This document shows positions 11,633 through 22,608 of a DNA stretch of 64,000 bases, piece after piece; the stretch's first letter is position 1, and every line of letters starts with the position of its first letter. The stretch is from positions 2,174,001-2,238,000 of the forward strand of contig CP136061.1 of the NCBI GenBank assembly GCA_032622095.1. Reading direction: 5' to 3'. A model generated the notes under the pieces. The model did not search any database. It was not told where the DNA came from and worked only from the letters and a program-made list of their open reading frames with translations. Position numbers and translations under genes: made by a program. The stretch is from Siphonodentalium dalli. Taxonomy: Eukaryota > Mollusca > Scaphopoda > Gadilida > Siphonodentaliidae.

Positions 11633-14501
11633 GGTTCACAACTCCTCAATTATTTTGAGGCTAACGCGATATGAGCTCCTTGAAGTAAGCATGCATGTAT
11701 GTAGCCGCTTTAAATTGTCAGCCGAACGAGTGTGCTTCGTGCTTATAACGAAATACGATATCTAAATCGTATGTTGCTTTATTCTAAGTTACAAAACTAG
11801 AGTTCGTCCAATCTTCTGAATTTACAACATCGTGATGATACGTTAGTGTACCACGCGATAAAGTATTTTATAATTCGAAACTGCCTGTCCAACATCGAAT
11901 GTCCCACAACATAACTGTCGCCTTTTAGTCTTTCTCATAGTCACTTTTGCTATAGAAATGTTTTAAAATTCGCATCGTATTATATCTCGTTCGTCTTGTT
12001 TTTGTAACTAAAGGAAAGCAAATAAAGAATTAACTGTATTTTTGCTGTGATTACACCACCTGTGTCAGTTTAACATACACACTGGGTGATTGAAAACCAA
12101 CTTGCTATTATCACAAGATGGAGAGGTTTTAAGTAAAGATAAAATGGATGTTGTTCAATACAGTGTAATGGTTAGGGCATGCACTGCCGTTGATATCGGC
12201 AAATATTGTGCCTCACCTATCAGTATTGATTTAGTAAATGGAACATGACATGGAGTTCACAACGCCAATTTGATGCCACAAAGACGTGATGTACATCCCA
12301 GTGTGAAGTGACATGAATTGCATCACTCACTTGGGGCACACTGGTGGTGTAGTTTATGTCGCTCGCGCCGGGAAGTACATGTACACCGCATCTCTGTCAT
12401 ACCATGTTCCATTCACTTATTATATGCTGTTAGGAGGCGAATATTTGACACACAACATCCCCATTGTATAACCCTGTTTACTGTTGTTTCTGTTCGATGT
12501 CCTTATCAACGTAAGACTTAAATAGCTTACATATTATATCGATCAACCACGATTCAACTATGTCCGAAAAAACGAACCACTAGGAGATGGCATGGACATA
12601 AAGTTTAACATAATTTTATCATTAGTCTTGTGTAAGTCGCATCCGAAGATTTCAACATATTATTGAGTACACCAAGAAATATGCGTGCAATGTCATGCAA
12701 CCATTATGACATAAAACTAATTATTACAATAAATCATCAACAAGATGCATGGCAGTTCATATTCAGGTTTTCATGTTCAGCTCAACTTGGCAAAGTACTC
12801 CGTCATCCCGTATGTGCATGCGTTCGTGCGTACGTGCGTCAACAATTGAATTTGCCTACCCCACATGTGACATCTCTCACCATTTCGTCACCAAACTTCA
12901 TATGTATACTTACTCAGGGTAACCTCTATATGGGAGTTTACCATTTTTCAGAATTATGTTAAAAACATGGCCAGCTCGTAGTCGACAATTGTGTGAAAAT
13001 GAAGTTTAGAGACTTTGTTAACGAAAATGATATATTGTACGAACACCAGTACAAACTATAGTCTGAATAAAATTAAGCACTTCTTATCATGTAAAGCACT
13101 CAAGTTGTTATACTATTCAATAGTTAACAATCATTTGATGTATGATATATATATATGGGAATATTCTAATAAATAATAACATATAATAATAACATAATAG
13201 TCAAACAGATACGCTATTTAAAACTATGGACAACATGAAATTCAATGATATATACTCTACATTTAAATCTCCTTGTTCATGAATAGTTTCACGACCAGTT
13301 ACCAAATTCATTTGAAATCTTCTTCATAAGTTCCCAAAATGACACGCGACGAAATGGCATGCTCATATCTGGAACACCAAACAGTGACTTCTAGGAAAAC
13401 ATGTAAGAACAATTTCAAACGAAGTGGAATTCACTGGAAGACAAACTAAACGCATTCCAACAATGTTGCAAAATTATCTTAATTATCTTCTTATCAACTG
13501 ACTCTCAAATGTACATTGCAAAGATTTGTTGTACGTAGTATTGTATTCGTATAGCAATAACTGACATTGTACGATAAGAGAAAAGGTTAAATAATACATT
13601 ATTGTAATCTCCCCATCTCTGGAAATCCCAGGAATGTATCACTGGAATGCCGTATTCACTTCGTTGTTCGACCCAGTGGATAATCACTTCTCATGGTACT
13701 ATGCTAGCCTCATCCACACAGTCATATTCCACATGTGTTTAGTTTATATATCACATCACTGAGCGATGAACGGTGAACGACGAACGAATTATACTAATAT
13801 TGATAGCAACAAACGTTTATATACCAATGTTTATAGTTAACAAGACAAAACGTAGATAAAATCGAATTACTATTACATATATATGTATATTACTGTTCAA
13901 CGGGGACGGCAGGTATGTAGTCCCCGATAGTTAATTGAATGTTATAATATTACACTGTATAGATAATTGTATATACTGTATGAATGAGTTATGAATAAAT
14001 AGTAAAAGTCATAGTCTATTTTAATTATATTAGCTGTAGTTCATTACACGAAAATTCTATACTATATCGGGAAATTTACAATTAATTCGACCGGCACAGA
14101 TGGTCGCTGTCCAATTGAAAATGGACAGCTTAGTTTTTCAAAATAAAGCAGATACATTTAAAGGAACAATAATTATTTAATTAAAATATGTGATAAAACG
14201 TTAATTATGTACGTGATGACTGTAGTCTAATCAGCTTAGCGAGCGGGAAGAACTCTGACTTATAAATAGGCTCAGCCATTGTGGTCGCAAGAACTAAGTT
14301 TTATCTTTGACATATATTATTGTACTCTGAATCTTATTAGTCGTAATTCGTTATTGTTGTTATAAAGGCTGTCTGATATATCTGTTATAATTCTCGAAGG
14401 TATTTGAGACGATCGTATTCCAGTAATTTAGGACAGTTGAATCCCTTCTGCTGATGTGTCTGCTGAAGTATGAGAGCTTCTTATCAGTAGTCGTTAATTC
14501 C
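11633..14501. other. No gene recognised (possible intronic DNA)
   Basis: If the phosphatase exons at 14.9-21.2 kb belong to one gene, its next exons should lie here or further left on the minus strand. I searched for the expected 'IATQGP', 'DFW' and HCSAGVGRTG-type motifs and did not find them. Short open frames (for example 12663-12962) show no motif. Confidence 0.4.
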
Positions 14502-14771
14502 GACAATCAGTTGCACCATACCGCGGTATAATGTACGTTACGTGTACTGTATATACATGTCATGGACTGACAATTAGTTGTAGCCAAGCGCGGTATAATT
14601 TACGTTATGTGTACTGTATATACATGTCATGGACTGACAGCCAGTTGCACCATACCGCGGTATAATTTTCGTTACGTGTACTGTATATACATGTCATGGA
14701 CTGACAATCAGTTGCACCATACCGCAGTGTAATTTACGGTACGTGTAATGTATATACATGTCATGGACTGA
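14502..14771. repeat. 67-bp tandem repeat, 4 units
   Basis: The phrase 'catggactga' recurs at 14561, 14628, 14695 and 14762, exactly 67 bp apart. Each unit includes 'ccgcggtataat' (eroded to 'gcgcggt' and 'ccgcagtg' in two copies) and 'tgtatatacatgtcatgg', which contains the palindrome tgtatataca. Confidence 0.95.
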
Positions 14772-14878
14772 TGTCATTTAGTCCACAACCACACTTTACA
14801 TAGTTCATATGTGACAGTGGATGTATGTCGTGTCGTCACACTTTTCTTTAATCCATTAAACGTGAACAGAAGACTTAC

Positions 14879-14946
14879 GTTAATGTATGACGCATTCACG
14901 AATCGAGGTTCTTCATCGTCTGTGAGGATGACTTGTGTGTGGTCAT
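14879..14946 (-). CDS. PTP-domain exon of a receptor-type tyrosine phosphatase
   Basis: A 68-nt exon on the minus strand bounded by 'cttttcttcag' and 'gtaagt'. It reads DHTQVILTDDEEPRFVNASY followed by IN. The 'DH(S/T)xVxL...NASYI' block is the hallmark of the N-terminal part of protein tyrosine phosphatase domains (usually YDHSRVxL...DYINASYI), which dephosphorylate phosphotyrosine in the cytoplasm. The exon enters with two bases and leaves in phase 0; joined to the exon at 15113-15211 the split codon becomes Asp, where most PTPs have Tyr. Family membership is confident; catalytic activity is not, because the Cys-x5-Arg loop is not in view. Confidence 0.72.
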
Positions 14947-15112
14947 CTGAAGAAAAGGGTTTGCATTTGTGTTAGCAATGATTACAAAAAGCAAAATGAA
15001 CTCACTGAATATTATTATCTTTAACATTTCATCAACAACATTGCCTAACAGCCTTATCATTATGTGTGGTGATCCATAAACCAAGTAATCTATGTAACTG
15101 CTGATGTTCTAC

Positions 15113-15211
15113 CCAAGATATCCTTAGATTCCAAGCAGTCATTCACAGATTGAATGATTTCAGCAGAAGGTGTGGGCAGTGATATTTCATATGAAGGTAA
15201 TTCCCGTTTCC
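15113..15211 (-). CDS. Probable PTP-domain exon, upstream neighbour
   Basis: A 99-nt minus-strand exon between '...attcaag' and 'gtagaa'. It encodes 32 residues starting KRELPSYEISLPTP and ending NDCLESKDIL, with two extra bases at the start and one at the end. The end phase fits the exon at 14879-14946 exactly. In PTPs this stretch reads 'F..LP....(K)NRY.(D/N)I'; here the usual KNRY is replaced by LESK, so the domain is divergent, perhaps a regulatory D2-type or lineage-specific phosphatase. The acceptor has a weak pyrimidine tract and the donor is non-consensus after +2, so borders are less certain than those of the next exon. Its entry phase does not fit the exon at 17266-17366 in the PTP-like frame. 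Confidence 0.5.
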
Positions 15212-16511
15212 CTTGAATAGTTTATTTGTTGAGTCCAGAAGAAGTTGCCTGTTATTGGCTCCGGTATTAAAATATATGAATCCATTTCAATACGAGTATA
15301 AGTAAATAAATTCAAATAATAATAAATAAAACATTACAATATATTGGTTAGTAAACATGCACACATCATAAACAAATCACTCGCAGGAAAGTCATATAAC
15401 CGACATTGGTGACTCATACAAAATACTAGCACATGGAACACGTATAGGTGTGTACGTATTTTTGACATCACATTACATTATATTTGTGTCCAACTGAATC
15501 CTTGATTCCGTGCAGATAATGTGCACATTAACTGTTTGTAACATAATGTGTGGGATGCGATATTTCGAAGGAATGCATGACTCATGTCTTTAAGGTTTAC
15601 TTGAGTGGAATCCAGTGGACATGTTATTAATATTAACAACAATCAAATGTGTCAATGTCAATTCAATCTGGATGCATCAAGATAAGAACTAAATATTAAC
15701 TGGTTCACTCACATGTACATATCCTCCTTGACCCTTTTAGTTTCCTTGATTTGATATTATTTTTGGCTGCTGTGCATGGTTTCACTGTTCCTTGTGTCAG
15801 TTTCTAAGAAACATATGTTATTATATATGTCAAATCTCTGTCTATATTGTCTGATAGATCGGAAGTAATACATATCATTACAATATTATCCTGAGAGTGC
15901 TAGTATATATTATATAATTTACAACATTTTTGCACATTTTATCTGCTAATGCAATTACTGTTACACGTGTGTGAGTTATGTTTTGATGCGATGTAAAGTC
16001 ACAACAAAGAGCAGCAACACATAGCCGAACCCACATCGGATCCGCGATTCCGGATACTACATTAACGAACAGTTATGGAAATGACATTTTACTATATTGA
16101 TGTCAATTGTACCGTTGCAATGGTACTGTTTAAACTTATGTCAATCGTACCATTTGTAATGGTACTGTTTTACTATGACCGAAGGAGACAGAGTTGAATC
16201 CCACTGAAATTTATCGATTTTTATGTGAATATGATCAATCATAAATACAAATATGAACAGTTGTATTTCTACACAATTATCGACGGACAACTGGACGTTG
16301 GGGACTTCACAGAAAGGTGGCATATTTCGAATTATTTCCAAATCTTATCAATGTCATATGTATCAAAACTAAATAAAACAAAAATATTTGACATTCATTT
16401 AAACTATTAACATTCAATAGTATTCATATTAAGCTGTTGTGGTGCGACACATTTACTACACTGAATAAATTGTGAAAAATCTATATTCTTAAATGTCGTT
16501 TTAAAGATCAT
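15212..16511. other. No exon recognised (probable intron)
   Basis: AT-rich sequence with no motif-bearing frame. Two overlapping short open frames on opposite strands around 16141-16410 look random. Confidence 0.4.
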
Positions 16512-16660
16512 TATATTGCCAAACATTAGGTTTGCCACGCAAAAAGGCAGCAACTGAAAAAATATGCATTATGTTATCCAAATATTAGGTTTACCACGCA
16601 AACAAACAGAAGCTCAAACATATGCATTTGATTATCCGAACGTTAGGTTTACCACGCAAC
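16512..16660. repeat. About 59-bp tandem repeat, 3 units
   Basis: The phrase 'ttaggttt(g/a)ccacgcaa' occurs near 16526, 16585 and 16643, spaced 58-59 bp, with 'tatgcatt' between copies. The units are diverged. Confidence 0.85.
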
Positions 16661-16852
16661 ACAGCTTTCAAACTGGTAAAACTATATTTGCGAATAGTAT
16701 TATGTTTAGCTAAAATCAAATAAAGTATATTGAATCTTGAATTAATGAATACAACGCATGGGATTTCGTGGGCTTTTCAACGAGACTGGCAACGCATGTG
16801 TGTAATTTATTCAGATAATAAGACAAATAGCGCTATAAGCTAGGAATATCGG

Positions 16853-16952
16853 GGCTCGTATTCACCAACTGATTGATACAACACCTCGATTAGATTGTCA
16901 CGTTATAAACTACCTGGAACATTTATAAACCCATTTGGTGAATACAAGCTCA
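16853..16952. mobile_element. About 100-bp MITE-like inverted repeat
   Basis: The left end 'gct(c)gtattcaccaa' and right end 'ttggtgaatac(a)agc' are inverted copies about 100 bp apart. The size and structure suggest a miniature inverted-repeat element within the phosphatase intron. No clear target duplication could be fixed. Confidence 0.55.
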
Positions 16953-17265
16953 GTGGTCTCCGAAGTAAAACCATGTATATTCTTACAATGCGAATAGCCA
17001 TAATGTCGAGCTGTATACATCTATAAGTCGATATTGACTTTTGATTTTCTTAATGTTCGATAATTGCATGACATAATTATTCTGTTTGCTTTGTCATTTT
17101 GTCATTACTAACACCATATATGATGGCATCTGTGATTAGGGACTGGTGTAATGGCACAAGAAGCTTACATACTGTGCGTTTACTTTAATGATATTGCCAG
17201 CATACCACAATTGTTATTTTTACGGAGGGAAACCTATTGCAATCCTTGAATAATATAACAATTAC

Positions 17266-17366
17266 CTTGAATTGTTGAGAATAATTTGTACCCAATGAGA
17301 TATGTTTGATATAACCTCCCAGTTGTTCGATTGTTATTCGCCAGCCCAAAACTTGCAGTTGGATAT
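17266..17366 (-). CDS. Probable juxtamembrane exon of the phosphatase gene
   Basis: A 101-nt minus-strand exon bounded by 'cttgttccag' and 'gtaatt'. One frame is open throughout and contains ITIEQLGGYIKHISLGTNYS then QQFK. This resembles the helix that precedes receptor PTP domains ('I.+..L..Y+........F..EF..LP'), and the following exon begins with ELP. A second frame is also open (ending STIQ) and is the one whose phase would fit the next exon, so either a small exon is missing between them, a splice border is wrong, or the gene is damaged here. It lies between the transmembrane exon and the PTP exons, as expected. Confidence 0.5.
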
Positions 17367-18870
17367 CTGGAACAAGACAAGAACGTTATTCGATCTAGAA
17401 TGAAGAATGTGTAAATGTGCACATGTCCTAAGCGACTGATTCTCCGTGAACATAAACATACATATGGGGCAAATGTAAGGTATCCGGAGATGCGCATCAT
17501 AAACAATGTATATTGTGTTCAGAATGAAAAGGTTTGTTTTCCAAGTTAATTAATAAGGCATTTTCCGAGTTTAAAGTAACATACAATGGGCGTCTAATGT
17601 GCAGTAGTATTGCCCAATTATTTACCTTGCAGAGTATATATATATATATTTTTTAAATAAATATAACAAAACACGAAGCTGTTGGCAAATTGATCAACTT
17701 CGGTCACGGGTTGGTATGAGGTTACCACGGGCTGATATCGGACGCAATATCAAACAAACCAAGTGATATCATCTAAGTATGGCGGGCTCACACCCTGTAC
17801 CATCATCTACTGACTTTCGAAACAGGCATCTGCTAATTTATTAAATGGTGTATATGTATTTAATTTCCAATCAGTGACGCCAAGTAGATTTTCTTCGGAA
17901 AGAATTGAAGAGTTATATATGAATATTTTTAAGATTGGGGATATGTAACACACCTTGATCACTGGTTGTCGTGTGAGAAGCACGGGGATTCTTGTGCCCA
18001 TTTCGCCTTAAATTAAACACAAAATAGGAACATGATATTGTTCATTGATGATGTAAATGTGTTAGCAGTACGGATAACCACAACACATAACATTTATAAC
18101 ATATTTCAAAACAACATTTGCAATGGCTGCATGTATTTACGATACATACCAAACATGACCCCCAGTAAACTAGGCTTATTACAACATACTTGACAATGTG
18201 CATAATACAATTTTGTCTTTCATTCTGAAGAGAAAGCTTATCCTCCCAGTGAAATGCATGGAATAAGGTAGTTTAACAATCCATGTTCCCACATACAGTT
18301 CACCGTGTAATGGTGTTGATAATTGTTTTCATATCACATTCACTTAATGTATATTCACTATATTGATGTATTGTATAATATGTATGGGCATGTCACACGG
18401 CTGGCCTGAAACCGCCTTATCGTCCATGTGGGTAACATTCAGAGAATATGTAGTGCTCAAAGTGCAGAAATTCCCAAACCTAACCTAGTTTTAGGAGACT
18501 ATTTTGCACGGGATCTTCTAATATTTACATTGACGAATCGATGAGTTCCTTGGGCCGTCGTGACGATCGATACTGATTGATTGATTGACAGTTCTATTTG
18601 GCATTTATGCAAATGAGTGGAAATGTATATGTGTATTCCAAACAAGATGTATGACCATATGCAAACGTTGTAGACGTGTATAACCGGGAATGACATGGTC
18701 ATTGGTCGCCGTTGGCTACGGCCGCAAAGTAAAGTAAATGAGTATGCATAACATAATTATATTCATATGCATGTAGTATGTACGTAATATCCCTGGCTAA
18801 ACCAAACATATAAATGCTATTTCAGGGAAGAGCATTGTTACAGGAGAGCATTGAGTTTCCAGCTGCCTTA
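17367..18870. other. No firm exon (probable intron)
   Basis: It holds a short TA run at about 17635-17650. A weak exon-like frame lies on the minus strand near 17810-17905 (reads LLGVTDWKLNTYTPFNKLAD), preceded by 'ctttccgaag'. It could be another juxtamembrane exon, but there is no motif to confirm it. Confidence 0.35.
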
Positions 18871-18955
18871 GCCGCTATTGTTAATGCATGTAATTTGCCT
18901 TTGCCGCTATTGTTAATGCATGTAATTTGCCGCTATTGGTAATGCATGTAATTTG
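18871..18955. repeat. Short tandem repeat, 3 units of 26-32 bp
   Basis: 'gccgctattg(t/g)taatgcatg' plus 'taattt' occurs at 18871, 18903 and 18929. The copies are nearly identical apart from a 6-bp extension in the first. Confidence 0.88.
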
Positions 18956-19629
18956 CGGGGGAAATCACGACTGTTCCGGAAAATATGAAGCATGGCGAAT
19001 GTGGAACATTCAATTTTTTAGAAAATATTTGCCGATTCACCAAACAGCTTTGACGCGCGACCTTAACTGATTTTCCAATGTTCTAGTTGCATAAAACTTC
19101 CAGGATCTATACATTTGTATAATAAACACACAAAGCTGTTTGATTGATTGGAATGGCTTGAATGATTAGTACACAACTCGGCAATCTGTAGTTTCGCGCA
19201 CAGAAGAATGTCCCTAATAAATAAATACCTCCGACTTTTAAATAAAATTTATCATAACTTATCTATCTTCTAAAAATATTAAAAACATAGGGAAGTACTG
19301 GTGAATACACAAATCAGAGTAGTAACACATACATATGATGTTGCTAATCTGAATATAAAAGCTGTCCATGCTATGTGATCTGTATATTGAGGGGAAGTCA
19401 TTTTCACACTTCAAATCGACCAAAATATGATGGACGTTTGACACTCTTTATATCCGATGAAGATATATATATATTAATAACAACAACTAAATATCACGAA
19501 TGTGAAACCCTGGTTCCACCTTCAGGTCCAAATGCGGAATCACACAATCCCGATTTGAATGAAATAATTCATCGCATTGAAGATAACCAATTACTTATTT
19601 CAGGATAATGTATATATGTATACACTTAC

Positions 19630-19759
19630 TCGTGTTTGTTTCGTCTTCGTCTGATTAGTATAACAGTCACAACAATCAGCAGTAACACCACAACAGCGAT
19701 AACACTTATTATAATAATGATTGTAATCATATCTATTCCTGTAGGTGTTCCAGTATCCG
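19630..19759 (-). CDS. Transmembrane exon of a single-pass receptor
   Basis: A 130-nt minus-strand exon with a strong acceptor ('ccaatttcag') and a consensus donor ('gtaagt'). After two bases completing a codon it reads DTGTPTGIDM, then a hydrophobic stretch of about 25 residues rich in I, V and L (begins ITIIIIISVIAVVVLLL), then the stop-transfer sequence RRRRNKH. This is a textbook type I membrane anchor. Its entry phase matches the donor of the Cys-rich exon at 21093 exactly, giving a readable join (…DSCET-T-DTGT). Downstream on the same strand come the juxtamembrane and PTP exons, so the product is most simply a receptor-type tyrosine phosphatase. Confidence 0.78.
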
Positions 19760-20288
19760 CTGAAATTGGAAAAGTACGATCGTATCAGCTCTCAATAAGA
19801 TACATATTGGATATTAATTCATAATAATTTATGTTGTATTTATTCGGACACCCCTATTCTTGATGTATAATATTATATAATTTGTCTCAAGTAGGGTTTG
19901 CAATTGAATAACTTGCATGTTAAACAATGCATAGATCAAAAACTCTCGTTTACTCTATATATGTTCATAACGCGAGCAATTGTGTTGAGTTGGTTTTTAG
20001 ATGGCAATTTCATAGAATATACAAGATTCGTGTCGCCCACCAAGGACACGAAGGAAACACAAATGACAACTCCAATATCCATGTGAATCATGCAGCATAT
20101 CCAAGTCGAACATGTGAGTAGAATGAGATATACATTGTTAGACATAATTGTGGGCAGCTTTTATTAAAAAGAAATACAGAAGGTCCTCGAAGCTGATATA
20201 ATCGTTTTCCATAATATACAGAATATAGGAGTGGAGGCTTTGTATCATTACTAAATCACAAAAACAACTATACCATCAATGATATCAC
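19760..20288. other. Intron between Cys-rich and transmembrane exons
   Basis: A 69-codon minus frame at 19936-20145 has a hydrophobic start that mimics a signal peptide, but it lies inside what should be intron and has no supporting splice context. No other feature is seen. Confidence 0.45.
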
Positions 20289-21201
20289 AGTATTCAGGAT
20301 CGAGGCAAACCGTTTGTTCTTGAATAATCCAAGTCTGCTTGTAGGTAAACCAGCTGGGATTTTATGATAGCGAAATGCTGTTTACGCCCCGAGACCATCA
20401 ATGACTAGTTTTACACCCATGCCTGGTGAAGGGAATTGTTGTACATTGTACTCGCTGTTACTCACCAAGTCATTACATGATGCTATATATATCAGGACAG
20501 AGTAAACAGTTTCCATTAGCAACTGTTGTGGAGTTCCGAACAAATAACATATTTGCTACGGAATAAAACAGTGTATTTTCACAATTAGATACATTCTCTG
20601 GTGGTATTATGTGAGTTGGTCACTAACCCGTACAAACAGCATATCCCAATATCCCAGATGGTTCACATATGAATAGACTTTGGACTTTTTCGTGGGATGA
20701 CAAATCTCTACAGCACATGACTAAATCAAGTCCGGGCACGTTTTTGTCCAACGCTGTACTATATATGCATTACTATAGGTGTAATTGGAATGCTTTATAT
20801 GATGGAATAAGCTCACATTTTCTGATCATAAAGCCGCTCAGTAAAACCGAAACATGTTTTTTGGAAGCTATTACCAAATCTACAAATTGATAATTTGGGG
20901 TTCAATCTGTGATGTTTGTTAGCCGTACACAAAGGCTAACGACAGGAAACCCTTGCTTCACACATACATTCCAGATCGAGCATGACAAAGACTTGCTTCT
21001 AACACATTTGACTGGTGTAACTTTCCGGAAGTGACATTAACTATCAAACGAACGTAGGTGACTGTCTTTTGTGTTGGATGTAGGCTACTAACTTGTTTCA
21101 CAGCTGTCTCCATCCCAATACTGGCTAGCACTATCAGCACATTTACAGACGCATCCTTGACACGACAGCAACGCAGCACATTGGTTTTCCACATTTGGAT
21201 T
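20289..21201. repeat. 913-bp direct repeat, copy 1 (5' side of LINE)
   Basis: Identical to 26295-27207 at a constant offset of 6006 bp, apart from about five substitutions (for example 'gttgtgg' versus 'gttttgg', 'gcatcc' versus 'gcctcc'). It ends exactly where the LINE body begins; copy 2 begins exactly where the LINE ends. It carries most of the Cys-rich exon of the minus-strand receptor gene plus intron sequence. Confidence 0.95.
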
Positions 21202-21225
21202 AGTACTGCAGACAGCATTGTTGTT
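21093..21225 (-). CDS. Cys-rich (EGF-like) extracellular exon, upstream edge uncertain
   Basis: Minus-strand frame with closely spaced cysteines: QCAALLSCQGCVCKCADSAS then QYWDGDSCET, ending at donor 'gttagt'. The pattern resembles a truncated EGF/laminin-like module of a secreted or membrane-bound protein. The donor phase fits the transmembrane exon at 19630-19759. The upstream border is ambiguous: the frame continues readably to a possible acceptor 'tttgggcag' at 21226, but positions above 21201 should already be LINE sequence if the direct repeats are a target duplication. The same exon is repeated at 27099-27207. Which copy is used, if any, cannot be told. Confidence 0.6.
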
Positions 21226-21252
21226 CTGCCCAAACCACGCCAAGATACTTAT

Positions 21253-22608
21253 ATGTCCTCTCAATCAGAGGTCACAAATGTGTGCCCATGTAATAATATG
21301 TGTATACAAGATCAGCTCTGCAGCGTGCTCACTGACATGACACTAATGAAAAGTAACAATACAGCAACCACGGACTGTTTTCAGAAAAGATTAGCTGCCA
21401 TGGAATCAGACATCAGCTGCATCAATAAAATGCTAGCAGATATGAATAAAAACATATCTTTTGCTCGAACGGCTAATGCTACAAATGCGTCTGCCAACAA
21501 AGAACTCTCTGATAAATTCGAAGAAATCGATCTGGCCTTCACTAGAGTTAAAGATGACAAATGCATGGGTATCGACAACATCAAAGCGCAACTGCGACTA
21601 ACGAAACTAGACCTTCAGAAACAGTCAGATGCTCAGCAGGAGTCCGTGCAAAAAAATCAGAACAAACTGAAAGCTCTATCCAAGTCATCAGTGAAACCAG
21701 ATACCTTCAAGTTAAGACTGAACACATTGAACAGCAAATGTATTCAGGCCAGCAAATCATCACATGAACTAATCACAAACGTCGAGCGACGTTTTATTTC
21801 AATCTTCGAAATCTTCTCAGCAGATTCCATGATGAAACTCGAGGATCTTCGGTCATATGTTGAATCTCGACTTCCCAAGCAAATGGACTCACCGCTTGCT
21901 GCGCACTCGGCTACCGACCAGCCATCCCCGAATAGATTAGGCGAACGAAGCACGCGTGAATATGATGACATACCAAATGACGAACACCACCCTTCGCCGA
22001 CCGTGATTCCAAAACCGAACATACAAACACATAAACTGAAGCGACCACCGGCACACATCAAAGAGAAGTCTTCATCAGATGGTTCTGCCTCTGACATCAT
22101 GCCTGGTCATCTTGAAGTCGATTATCTTCCTCCAACCGAACGTAAATCGACAATGAACGCATCGACACCACTGTCAAATGTCCAAGCCGCATCTTCAAAA
22201 TCAGCTCAAGACATATCGAGCATCAACAGTGTCTCCGTGATTATCTCTCCCGAAAAACCACAAGGAAGGCTGCATATCGACATTCCTAGTTCTGATATCA
22301 GTGATACTTCATTGGACGATGGACCAGCGGGTTTTGTCGGTGCACCAACTCATAAAAGAAATCGGACCAAAATGTTCTTCATGGGCGGGATTTCACTGCG
22401 AACCACACAACAGGATGTACGAGACTACCTTGTACGGCGCAAAATTACACCAACATTCGTCAAACTTATCTCCAGCTCCAGACGAGGAACTCAATCAGCC
22501 AGGATAATCGTGCACAGGTCGGATGCTGACGGCTTCCTCGGCGATAATTTCCTACCAAAAGGGGTCTACTGCAGACCTTGGAATCGTGACCCTCCAACAT
22601 CTACATAA
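21253..22608 (+). CDS. ORF1: LINE ORF1 protein (RNA-binding, coiled coil)
   Basis: 451 codons from the first ATG (21253). An open frame continues upstream to 21058 but has no ATG. The N-terminal third is rich in charged and helix-forming residues with heptad-like spacing, typical of a trimerising coiled coil. The middle is Ser/Pro-rich and probably disordered. The last 75 or so residues (from KMFFMGGISLRTTQQDV to FLPKGVYCRPW) resemble the RRM-like nucleic-acid-binding domain that ends many LINE ORF1 proteins in '(W)P.GV..R.W'. ORF1 proteins coat the element RNA. The frame stops with TAA at 22606-22608, overlapping the ORF2 ATG. Confidence 0.85.
   Translation: MSSQSEVTNVCPCNNMCIQDQLCSVLTDMTLMKSNNTATTDCFQKRLAAMESDISCINKMLADMNKNISFARTANATNASANKELSDKFEEIDLAFTRVKDDKCMGIDNIKAQLRLTKLDLQKQSDAQQESVQKNQNKLKALSKSSVKPDTFKLRLNTLNSKCIQASKSSHELITNVERRFISIFEIFSADSMMKLEDLRSYVESRLPKQMDSPLAAHSATDQPSPNRLGERSTREYDDIPNDEHHPSPTVIPKPNIQTHKLKRPPAHIKEKSSSDGSASDIMPGHLEVDYLPPTERKSTMNASTPLSNVQAASSKSAQDISSINSVSVIISPEKPQGRLHIDIPSSDISDTSLDDGPAGFVGAPTHKRNRTKMFFMGGISLRTTQQDVRDYLVRRKITPTFVKLISSSRRGTQSARIIVHRSDADGFLGDNFLPKGVYCRPWNRDPPTST

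Noticed and set aside
12180-12210. 'gcactgccgttg' examined as the PTP signature loop on the minus strand
   Set aside because: Does not translate to the HCxxGxxR motif in any frame.
19936-20145. Minus-strand frame with a signal-peptide-like start
   Set aside because: It sits between the Cys-rich and transmembrane exons, where an initiating exon would not fit, and has no splice donor in frame.
20669-20890. 73-codon plus-strand frame present in both direct repeats
   Set aside because: The two copies are identical only because the whole 913 bp is duplicated; no motif or splice support.
21058-21252. Upstream extension of LINE ORF1 by 65 codons
   Set aside because: It starts with GTG, not ATG, and lies mostly in the direct repeat, which is host sequence. 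The first ATG at 21253 is preferred.
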